From Candidatus Omnitrophota bacterium (GTDB lineage Bacteria; Omnitrophota; Gorgyraeia; Gygaellales; Profunditerraquicolaceae): a DNA stretch of 5,186 bases. The notes beneath the pieces are model-generated. The model ran no database searches, was not told where the DNA came from, and worked only from the letters and a program-made list of their open reading frames with translations. Made by a program: the position numbers and the translations under genes. The DNA is taken from assembly GCA_018818365.1 (NCBI GenBank), contig JAHISH010000151.1, forward strand, positions 1 to 5,186, read 5' to 3'. Position 1 is the first letter of the stretch, and each line of letters opens with the position of its first letter. Of the stretch, positions 1 to 5,186 are shown one piece after another.

Positions 1-11
1 AGGAGAATGTA

Positions 12-1856
12 ATGAAAAGGATTAATTCTTATTTAAGATTTCTCATTTTGGGTCTGTGGCTACTTGGCATATATCCGCTTTATGCCGAAGATCTTGATTT
101 GGAGCGCATTGTGGTTACGGCGTCCCGCATGCAGGAAAGCCAAGCTACTACCCCTAGAAAGATTGATGTAGTTACTGCAGAAGAGATGGAGATAACCCAG
201 ACCAAAACTGTGGCAGACGCCTTAGACCATGTAAGTACGGTAAGTATCAGCCATTATGGCGACCAGGCCGCCAGCAAGACCATCAGGATGCGCGGTTCTA
301 CCGCAGCGCAAGTTTTGGTCTTAATAGACGGCAGGCCGATTAATAATCCGCGAGACGGTGAAGTGGATTTGTCACTGATTCCGGCAACGAATATCGAACG
401 CATAGAACTTTTACGAGGAGCAGCCTCTAACCTTTACGGCACCGGGGCAATGGCAGGTACGGTTAATATTATTACCCAAGAGCCGCCCCGTGAAGGACAG
501 AAAACATCCTTTACCAGTACCTTCGCTACCCATCGCTCATATAGTGAGAAACTTACCCACGGCGCCCGTATAGGAGATTTCGGGTACCTATTGAGCGCAC
601 AGTATGAGACCAGCGAAGGATTCCGCGATAACGCAGAATCCCGCAAGAAGGGTTACAATACCAAATTCGAATACGCGCTCAATAATGAGAACAAATTAAC
701 CCTTAATACCGGGTACTTGCGCGCGTGGGCAGGCAGGCCCGGCAGGACCACTCTATTCGATAGCGACGATAAGCAACGCGATCTGAAGAATTTCGTCGAT
801 GCGAATTGGCGTTTCCAAATGGATGAAGAGACTCTTTTTTCTACTAAGTTATACCATAATTACGACCGGCTTGAATTCATTGAGAATACGGACGTCTCAA
901 TTTATGATACGCCTCTTGATAAGAAAATCCATACTACCAAAGTATTAGGGGTTGATAGCTATTTCCAAAAGAAGCTGTCCGATTGGTATGCCGCACTACT
1001 GGGCTTCAACTATATCCAGAACCTCAATGACAGCACTGCAACCGCAAAACATGAATACCGAGTGCGCGCCTGGTACATGGAGAATGAGTTTACCGTAAGT
1101 GATGAGTTTAAGATAAATTTGAGCGGCCGCCTTGATGACTACTCTAATTTCGGAACTAAATTCAATCCTTCTTTAAGCCTCTTCTACGAACTCCAGCCCG
1201 AAACCAAGCTGCATTTTATGGTCAGCAGGTCTTTCCGCGCCCCGACATTCAATGACCTATATTGGCCGGATGAAGGCTGGGCGGTAGGAAATCCCCTTTG
1301 CAGGCCGGAAAAATCGATTAACGCAGAGGTAGGTATCGATACTAAAATAAATTCATTTATCACCACTAGTTTAATCTATCATCATAGCGACTACAATCAG
1401 CTAATTAATTGGGCGGATGACGGGGGCACATGGAAACCTACAAATGTAGGATCGGCAATTATGGATGGCGTGGAGAGCGATACGCGCATACGCCTTACGG
1501 ATACCTTAAGCTTCGATGCACGCTACGCCTATTTACGGGCGAAAGATGATAAAACTAAGAAATACCTGGTCTATCAGCCAAAACACAGGGCTGATTGGGC
1601 ACTGCGCTACCAAGACACCAAAGGGCTGACTTTACAACTCCAAGGCCAATTCACCGATACGCGCTTTTATGATTCCAACAATACGACACAGCTTAAAAGA
1701 TTCTTTGTGATGAATATCTCCGCTGCGAAGAAATGGAATGAACATCTTAGTTGTTTTCTCAGCATCAATAATCTTTTAAATGAGAAATACGAGGTGCTGC
1801 GGGATTATCCCATGCCGGGATTCTCTATTACTCACGGGATAAAATTGGAATTCTAA
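12..1856 (+). CDS. TonB-dependent outer-membrane receptor, BtuB-like
   Basis: This is a complete 614-residue outer-membrane receptor that would bind a scarce ligand outside the cell and import it into the periplasm using TonB energy. A signal peptide covers residues 1-25 (basic start, hydrophobic core, cut after PLYA). A TonB box, ERIVVTAS, follows at 31-38 and closely resembles the BtuB type. The plug is at about 46-156, with the typical LIDGRPI (104-110), IERIELLRG (128-136) and LYGTGAMAGTVNII (141-154). The rest is a beta barrel with the conserved SFRAPT (407-412) and a GNPxxxPE loop (426-433), and it ends in phenylalanine, as outer-membrane porins and receptors do. The start at 12 is preceded by AGGAGA at 1-6. 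Length and plug resemble vitamin B12 receptors, but substrate cannot be read from sequence; a siderophore or another cobamide is possible. A tonB-like gene follows on the same strand, so the two probably form an operon. The promoter and any riboswitch lie upstream of the window. Confidence 0.95.
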   Translation: MKRINSYLRFLILGLWLLGIYPLYAEDLDLERIVVTASRMQESQATTPRKIDVVTAEEMEITQTKTVADALDHVSTVSISHYGDQAASKTIRMRGSTAAQVLVLIDGRPINNPRDGEVDLSLIPATNIERIELLRGAASNLYGTGAMAGTVNIITQEPPREGQKTSFTSTFATHRSYSEKLTHGARIGDFGYLLSAQYETSEGFRDNAESRKKGYNTKFEYALNNENKLTLNTGYLRAWAGRPGRTTLFDSDDKQRDLKNFVDANWRFQMDEETLFSTKLYHNYDRLEFIENTDVSIYDTPLDKKIHTTKVLGVDSYFQKKLSDWYAALLGFNYIQNLNDSTATAKHEYRVRAWYMENEFTVSDEFKINLSGRLDDYSNFGTKFNPSLSLFYELQPETKLHFMVSRSFRAPTFNDLYWPDEGWAVGNPLCRPEKSINAEVGIDTKINSFITTSLIYHHSDYNQLINWADDGGTWKPTNVGSAIMDGVESDTRIRLTDTLSFDARYAYLRAKDDKTKKYLVYQPKHRADWALRYQDTKGLTLQLQGQFTDTRFYDSNNTTQLKRFFVMNISAAKKWNEHLSCFLSINNLLNEKYEVLRDYPMPGFSITHGIKLEF

Positions 1857-1859
1857 ATC

Positions 1860-1893
1860 TTATTGCAATAACCCCAGGGGCATGCTAAGCTTA
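1860..1893. repeat. Run of short palindromes between receptor and tonB
   Basis: The 44-base gap between the two genes is made almost wholly of perfect short palindromes: TTATTGCAATAA (1860-1871), CCCCAGGGG (1872-1880), GCATGC (1880-1885) and TAAGCTTA (1886-1893). GCATG at 1880-1884 can also pair with CATGC at 1900-1904, which contains the tonB start codon. No Shine-Dalgarno sequence sits at a normal distance from that start; the nearest purine run, AGGGG, ends 20 bases before it. The arrangement may be an mRNA processing or translation-tuning element, or chance. No U-tract follows, so it is not an obvious terminator. Confidence 0.3.
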
Positions 1894-1900
1894 ACGCATC

Positions 1901-2584
1901 ATGCAACTAAAGCCTAATTTATTCATTATCTGTCTGTTTTTTTCAACGATACTCCACGGCGCGCTTTTAGTCAGCAATCCGCACTTTAACATTTCGTTGG
2001 CGAATAAGACAGAGAAGACCCTCCAGATAGAGTACCTCAAGAGCATCCCTCTCAAAGAAAAAAAACAGATTAACCCCCGTTTACGCAATGATGCCCTGCT
2101 TAAGCTTGCCCCTAAAGGGACTATGGAGAAAGCCTTAAAACCCTCCCGTCTCGATAAAGAAAAGCTTTTCAGGAATGCAAAGATTACACCTCCCCGCGGA
2201 AGAATATTCAATAAGCCAAAACTTACAAGCCCTGATGTCATCGCGATTAAGAAAAAAATCACCCTTACGTCTGATGATAAGAACAAAATTAACAGTGTCG
2301 CGTATGTCACACACACTCAGATTATTCGGGAAAAGATCAAACGCGCGCTTTATCAACATTACTCCGGCACCGATACAGGGGAGGTCTGTATTTCTTTTGT
2401 AGTTTCCAATAACGGCACGCTTATTGATGCGCGTGTGGTCGAAGACAAATCATCGCCTAACCCCAAATTATGCCGCATTGCCCTCTTAAGCCTCAAATAC
2501 GCCACACCATTCCCGCCTTTCCCCAAAGATTTGGATTACCCGCAGCTATCATTTAGCCTCGTCGTCTCCTTCGAAATCGAATAA
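1901..2584 (+). CDS. TonB-family energy transducer
   Basis: This 227-residue inner-membrane-anchored protein would span the periplasm and pass proton-motive energy from an ExbB/ExbD motor to the receptor encoded just upstream. A single membrane anchor is at about residues 6-24, after a short N-terminus. A charged, lysine-rich spacer runs from about 25 to 137. The TonB C-terminal domain is at about 138-227, beginning with IIREKIKRALYQHY and continuing with GEVCISFVVSNNGTL (160-174), the CRIALLSL helix (191-198), the PFPPFPKDL turn (203-211) and a final strand, LSFSLVVSFEIE. The spacer lacks the Glu-Pro/Lys-Pro repeats of classical TonB, so it resembles the family only at its ends. An in-frame stop at 1892-1894 leaves the ATG at 1901 as the first usable start, although it has no clear Shine-Dalgarno. 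Translation may depend on the receptor message. exbB and exbD are not in the window. Confidence 0.9.
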   Translation: MQLKPNLFIICLFFSTILHGALLVSNPHFNISLANKTEKTLQIEYLKSIPLKEKKQINPRLRNDALLKLAPKGTMEKALKPSRLDKEKLFRNAKITPPRGRIFNKPKLTSPDVIAIKKKITLTSDDKNKINSVAYVTHTQIIREKIKRALYQHYSGTDTGEVCISFVVSNNGTLIDARVVEDKSSPNPKLCRIALLSLKYATPFPPFPKDLDYPQLSFSLVVSFEIE

Positions 2585-2585
2585 G

Positions 2586-2646
2586 GGGGACGTTTCTATT
2601 TTTCTGCTAGGTTTACGTCTGGGCTTTAAAAAATAGAAACGTCCCC
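2586..2646. repeat. Long inverted repeat, REP/RAYT-like palindrome
   Basis: GGGGACGTTTCTATTTTT (2586-2603) is a perfect 18-bp inverted match to 2629-2646, with a 25-base loop between. The element begins one base after the tonB stop codon. The arms are GC-rich at the outside and AT-rich at the loop, and no T-run follows, which is the reverse of an intrinsic terminator. From memory, palindromes of this GGGGACG kind are scattered between genes in several environmental lineages and are linked to single-strand Y1 (IS200/REP-type) transposases, so a dispersed mobile repeat is the best guess. No transposase is in the window, and copy number cannot be judged from one copy. It might also stabilise the 3' end of the tonB message. 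Confidence 0.65.
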
Positions 2647-2658
2647 ATACCCATGGGG
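2643..2658 (+). other. Small hairpin competing with the long inverted repeat
   Basis: CCCCAT (2643-2648) pairs perfectly with ATGGGG (2653-2658) across a four-base loop. Its CCCC is the same CCCC that closes the long inverted repeat, so both structures cannot form at once. A further AT-rich stem, AAGAAA/TTTCTT (2659-2664 with 2669-2674), follows immediately. Together they could act as a weak terminator for the tonB message or a processing site, but the T-rich tail is interrupted and poor. Confidence 0.35.
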
Positions 2659-2692
2659 AAGAAAGCGTTTTCTTTAAGATTCATATCCACCC

Positions 2693-2720
2693 TTGAAATG
2701 TTCTTGCGAAATGTTATACT
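2693..2720 (+). promoter_or_regulatory. Predicted sigma70-type promoter, extended -10
   Basis: A -35 box, TTGAAA (2693-2698), is followed after 16 bases by the -10 box TATACT (2715-2720). TG lies one base before the -10 (2712-2713), making it an extended -10. This is the best promoter match in the gap and would start RNA near 2727, about 30 bases before the start codon at 2759. An eight-base direct repeat, GAAATGTT (2695-2702 and 2708-2715), overlaps both boxes and could be a regulator site. The promoter separates the downstream secreted-protein genes from the tonB operon. Confidence 0.6.
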
Positions 2721-2736
2721 TTAAATGAACCTGCCA

Positions 2737-2765
2737 CGGGATAAAACGCGAGGGTTTTATGCCCG
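2737..2765 (+). promoter_or_regulatory. Hairpin enclosing the start codon, SD in loop
   Basis: CGGG (2737-2740) pairs with CCCG (2762-2765), and ATAAAAC (2741-2747) pairs with GTTTTAT (2754-2760). This gives an 11-bp stem broken only by a bulged G at 2761. The loop is GCGAGG (2748-2753), which carries the likely Shine-Dalgarno bases. The start codon at 2759-2761 lies in the 3' arm: its A and T are paired and its G is the bulge. The structure would be transcribed from the promoter at 2693-2720 and could limit translation until opened by heat, a protein or another RNA. The pairing is seen directly; the regulatory role is inferred. Confidence 0.5.
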
Positions 2766-3481
2766 ATTATAAACTTAAGACCAAATCACTGAAGAGACTG
2801 TTTTTCGGAGGTTTGGTTTTCTTTTTTCTCTTTTCCGCTTGTGTTCCCTGCCAGGCCATGGAGATACTCCCCAAACGCCCCAAAGACACCACAATCAAAG
2901 GTCAGGTAATCAACTCGCTAAGCAACCAGCCACTCTTAAGAGCTAAAGTCAAGATACTTGATGCTTCAAATAGAGATATAACAACGTCTGAGACTGACAC
3001 ACAAGGCCGTTATTCGGTAAAAAAGCGGCTTTCCGGTAACTATGTTTTTTCCTGCCAAATCGAAGGATATACTACCGTATCTGTACCAAAGAAGCTGGAT
3101 AGCGGAAAATCGTACACTTTAAATTTCCATCTTCAACCAACCCCACAACCCAGAATTCCTCCGCGTATCAGTAGCACTACTCCTTCTGATGGGAGCATTC
3201 TCTATTCAGGAGAAACCATCCAAATATCTCCATCTATAAATGAAGATGCAACAACTCCTTTACAATATCAGATTTCAGTAGACGGGATCATAAAACAAAC
3301 TTGGCTTAATACACCTACCTATAATTGGATAATTAATAACGCAGATATCGGTATACATAGGATAAGAATAGAAGTAAGAAATGCTCAAGGGAGTAACCGT
3401 AGGGAAGTAGAGGTTGCAGTTGCCGCAAGGCCTCTCATACCTGCAGAGCAAGAAGTATGGAGAAATGGCTTAGAAAGATAA
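2759..3481 (+). CDS. Exported carboxypeptidase-regulatory-like / Ig-like protein
   Basis: This 240-residue protein is predicted to be exported; no enzyme activity is visible. Residues 1-33 form a signal peptide with a lysine-rich start, a phenylalanine-rich core and a likely cut after CQA. C28 lies at an imperfect lipobox (FSAC), so lipid anchoring is possible but less likely. Residues 45-126 fit a carboxypeptidase regulatory-like (transthyretin-type) beta sandwich: TIKGQVINSLSNQPLLRAKV, then TDTQGRYSVKKRLSGNYVF and a closing YTLNFHLQP. A proline-rich hinge (128-136) leads to an Ig-like module (about 137-222) with TPSDGSILYSGETIQI, LQYQISVDG and IRIEVRNAQG. The start is supported by GAGGG four bases upstream and by the complete signal peptide; that site lies in a hairpin. 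The last 25 bases overlap the start of the SpvB-domain gene, so the two are probably co-translated. It may be a binding, anchoring or assembly partner for that protein. Confidence 0.8.
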   Translation: MPDYKLKTKSLKRLFFGGLVFFFLFSACVPCQAMEILPKRPKDTTIKGQVINSLSNQPLLRAKVKILDASNRDITTSETDTQGRYSVKKRLSGNYVFSCQIEGYTTVSVPKKLDSGKSYTLNFHLQPTPQPRIPPRISSTTPSDGSILYSGETIQISPSINEDATTPLQYQISVDGIIKQTWLNTPTYNWIINNADIGIHRIRIEVRNAQGSNRREVEVAVAARPLIPAEQEVWRNGLER

Positions 3482-5186
3482 TCTGTATTACTTTAGCAGC
3501 AGTGCACCTGTTGACTTTCTGCTTAAGAGACGTTTGTTTTGCAAAAGAACAAGTCTCTAAAGAGAGTAAGAGCAGTGTCCCAAGCAGCCATTCTCAAGAA
3601 ACTAATTCTTCATCGACAACCCCTTCACAAAGCACACAAGAAGAAGCGCCAAGGCCTGCGGCAAAAGTAGCGTCTGCCGCCCCCGCAGGAAATATTTCTA
3701 CCCCCAGCTCAAGTTTCAACCTGGGAGTTCTTCAGTCTTTCCAAACAGAACCATCCACCGGGAGAGCGACCTTCTCAGTTCCTATCGCAGTTCCTCCTGG
3801 ACGAAGCGGAATGCAACCTAATATCGCCCTTGCTTATGCTTCAGGAAACGGAAATGGTTTCTTAGGAGTAGGGTGGAGCCTGGAATTGGGCTCAATTGAA
3901 CGCTCCACTAAAAAAGGCATACCTAAATATGATTCAAGTGATACTTTTATTTTTAATTCTGGAGGATCTAATGCTGAATTAGTGCATATTGGCGATGGCC
4001 AATATCGCGCCAAAGTTGAGGAGGCGTTTCTGACGTTTACCTTTGATGGAACGTATTGGCTGGTAAAAGATAAATCTGGAACAACCTATCAATTTGGCAG
4101 TACTACAACGTCACGACAACGAAACTTCAGATGGGCGCTTGATAGGGTCTGGGATATTCGCGGAAACTACCTGAATATTGACTACATTACTGACCAGGAT
4201 CAGCTTTATCCAAATACGATTACCTATGGCGGCAATACGCCAAGTAGCTTCGGCCATCCTTACCGCGTTGAATTTATATGGGATAGTTCCCCACGCTTAG
4301 ATACCATTTATAATGGCCGTCCGGGTTTCTTAGTAACCACCACTAAACGCCTTAATAATATAGTAATTCGCTATCAATCAGAGCTTGTACGCAGATACCA
4401 TTTAACCTATGCAGCTTCATCTTCACAACGCTCATTATTAACCACTATTACCCAGTATGGACGCGATGATACAACTTCACTCCCGCCGGTTACCTTTACC
4501 TATAATTCCGCAACACCTGGATGGCAAACAGCCACCAATTATACTTTTCCCACAGCAGCCTACTTCAATGCTGGAAGTGTATTCGTAGACGTAAACAATG
4601 ACCTATTCCCCGATATTATCAGAAGACAGTACAATGGAAATGGAGAAACGAATCATTCTTTCCTTTTTAATCCATTTTCCCTCCGTTGGGAAGAAACTGG
4701 GACTTGGAGACCCAATCGGGTAATATGGTCTTATTCCGGAGATCAAGGTCTTCGCTTTGGCGATGTAAATGGAGATAGTTGGATTGATTATGTTGCATGG
4801 ATTAATGTCACTCCAAAAGAAGTTTACATAAATAATAAGGTGAATGGCTGGGATAATAATTCAAATTGGCAACTTCCTGATGACTATGCAATTAGTAATC
4901 ATTGGGCAGACAGTGGAGGGGCACATAGCGAACCCCAAGGAACGGCTGTCTTAGATATTGATGGAGATTGCTACAGTGATTATATAGTCTGTCGAACAGA
5001 TAAACATAGTATCTATATTAATAATAAAGACGGGAAATGGGAACATAAGAGTAACTGGGATATGTCTGAAGGGAATCTCCTGTCGGATACCCAATTTGCA
5101 GATCTTACTGGTGATGGCCTTCCGGATTTAATTGTCGCAACTGCAGTATATCTCAATACTGGCAGTGGCTGGCAACGGCAATCGAA
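3457..5186 (+). CDS. Secreted SpvB-domain protein with FG-GAP repeats, 3' partial
   Basis: The reading frame is open from ATG 3457 to the window end, giving 576 residues without a stop; the gene continues beyond. Residues 1-29 form a Sec signal peptide, with a likely cut after VCFA. A Ser/Thr/Pro/Gln-rich linker runs from about 34 to 85. From about 86 to 356 lies a SpvB/TcaC-type N-terminal domain, with LGVLQSFQTEPSTGRATFSV, PNIALAYASGNGNGFLGVGW and KSGTTYQFGS, closing at VTFTYN (345-350). Four FG-GAP/VCBS calcium-type loops follow. In Tc-toxin B subunits and SpvB-RHS proteins this front end leads to an RHS shell that can enclose a toxic C-terminus; that part is not visible. The name SpvB refers to the domain only, since no ADP-ribosyltransferase is seen. 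Frame-1 stops at 3394-3396 and 3400-3402 force a start after them, and this is the only ATG. The Shine-Dalgarno is weak (AGAAG one base before), suggesting coupling to the overlapping upstream gene. Confidence 0.9.
   Translation, partial: MEKWLRKIICITLAAVHLLTFCLRDVCFAKEQVSKESKSSVPSSHSQETNSSSTTPSQSTQEEAPRPAAKVASAAPAGNISTPSSSFNLGVLQSFQTEPSTGRATFSVPIAVPPGRSGMQPNIALAYASGNGNGFLGVGWSLELGSIERSTKKGIPKYDSSDTFIFNSGGSNAELVHIGDGQYRAKVEEAFLTFTFDGTYWLVKDKSGTTYQFGSTTTSRQRNFRWALDRVWDIRGNYLNIDYITDQDQLYPNTITYGGNTPSSFGHPYRVEFIWDSSPRLDTIYNGRPGFLVTTTKRLNNIVIRYQSELVRRYHLTYAASSSQRSLLTTITQYGRDDTTSLPPVTFTYNSATPGWQTATNYTFPTAAYFNAGSVFVDVNNDLFPDIIRRQYNGNGETNHSFLFNPFSLRWEETGTWRPNRVIWSYSGDQGLRFGDVNGDSWIDYVAWINVTPKEVYINNKVNGWDNNSNWQLPDDYAISNHWADSGGAHSEPQGTAVLDIDGDCYSDYIVCRTDKHSIYINNKDGKWEHKSNWDMSEGNLLSDTQFADLTGDGLPDLIVATAVYLNTGSGWQRQS
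4588..5172 (+). repeat. Four FG-GAP/VCBS repeat units within the SpvB-domain gene
   Basis: Four Asp-rich loops of the DxNxDxxxD type occur: DVNNDLFPD (residues 378-386), DVNGDSWID (436-444), DIDGDCYSD (500-508) and DLTGDGLPD (549-557), at intervals of 58, 64 and 49 residues. The last three are each followed about 15-20 residues later by a matching strand: VYINNKVNGW, IYINNKDGKW and VYLNTGSGW. This period is what a beta-propeller blade would give, with each loop able to bind calcium. The visible units are probably only part of the propeller. The repeat is clear in protein but has diverged in DNA, so it is an old internal duplication. Confidence 0.8.

Noticed and set aside
1..11. Cobalamin riboswitch expected upstream of a BtuB-like gene
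   Set aside because: Only 11 bases precede the start codon and they hold just the Shine-Dalgarno, so nothing can be said either way.
434..646. Minus-strand open frame of 70 codons inside the receptor gene
   Set aside because: It lies wholly within a clear TonB-dependent receptor frame and its product has no domain-like pattern.
1184..1366. Minus-strand open frame of 60 codons inside the receptor gene
   Set aside because: It is antisense to the conserved barrel segment with SFRAPT and is best explained as a shadow of that coding sequence.
1891..2316. Minus-strand open frame of 141 codons antisense to tonB, with a hydrophobic start
   Set aside because: Its hydrophobicity comes from the reverse complement of the lysine-rich TonB spacer. 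No family pattern is visible and the + frame has convincing TonB ends.
2135..2402. Two further open frames (minus 2135-2359 and plus 2175-2402) inside tonB
   Set aside because: Both are short, overlap the TonB coding frame and have no recognisable motif.
2586..2680. Intrinsic terminator for the receptor-tonB operon
   Set aside because: The long palindrome is AT-rich at the loop side and has no T-run after it, and the second hairpin is followed by AAGAAAGCG rather than a T-tract. A weak terminator cannot be excluded, but none can be called.
3394..3481. Frameshift joining the Ig-like protein and the SpvB-domain protein into one gene
   Set aside because: The downstream frame starts at its own ATG with a complete signal peptide, and the upstream frame has finished its Ig-like module before its stop, so two genes fit better.
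3457..5186. Salmonella SpvB-like actin ADP-ribosyltransferase
   Set aside because: Only the N-terminal SpvB domain is shared. No ADP-ribosyltransferase motif is visible in the 576 residues, and that domain would in any case be C-terminal.
1..5186. tRNA, rRNA, CRISPR array or insertion sequence with transposase
   Set aside because: No cloverleaf, rRNA segment, regularly spaced direct repeats or transposase frame was seen on either strand. The only repeat of note is the single palindrome at 2586-2646.

Overview
The window reads as a stretch of Gram-negative chromosome with every recognisable gene on the + strand. Two genes belong to an outer-membrane/TonB uptake system, so the cell must have an outer membrane. 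The style of the genes suggests a member of the Omnitrophota/PVC-type environmental bacteria: a TonB with a very divergent basic spacer, a secreted SpvB-domain giant preceded by a small carboxypeptidase-regulatory/Ig protein, and a long GGGGACGTTTCT-type palindrome between genes. This placement is inference from family resemblance, and no marker gene is present to confirm it.

Region 1 (1-2584) is a two-gene uptake operon. A complete 614-residue TonB-dependent receptor of the BtuB-like type (12-1856) is followed after 44 bases by a 227-residue TonB-type energy transducer (1901-2584). The receptor would import a scarce ligand (a cobamide is the first guess, not proven) across the outer membrane, with its neighbour delivering inner-membrane energy through the TonB box.

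Region 2 (2585-2758) is a 174-base regulatory gap. It starts with an 18-bp perfect inverted repeat directly against the tonB stop codon. A second, mutually exclusive hairpin uses the same CCCC. Further on are a good sigma70-like promoter with an extended -10 and an 11-bp stem with one bulge that holds the next gene's start codon, with the Shine-Dalgarno bases in its loop.

Region 3 (2759-5186) is a surface or secretion locus. A 240-residue exported protein with a carboxypeptidase-regulatory-like fold and an Ig-like module (2759-3481) overlaps by 25 bases the start of a large gene that runs off the window (3457 to beyond 5186). The visible 576 residues of that gene contain a Sec signal peptide, a low-complexity linker, a SpvB/TcaC-type N-terminal domain and four FG-GAP/VCBS calcium-loop repeats. 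This is the front end of the architecture seen in Tc-toxin B subunits and SpvB-RHS proteins, whose RHS shell and any toxic C-terminus would lie downstream, outside this window.

The two halves look functionally unrelated. The most interesting material is the overlapping pair in region 3 and the structured start site that appears to control it.
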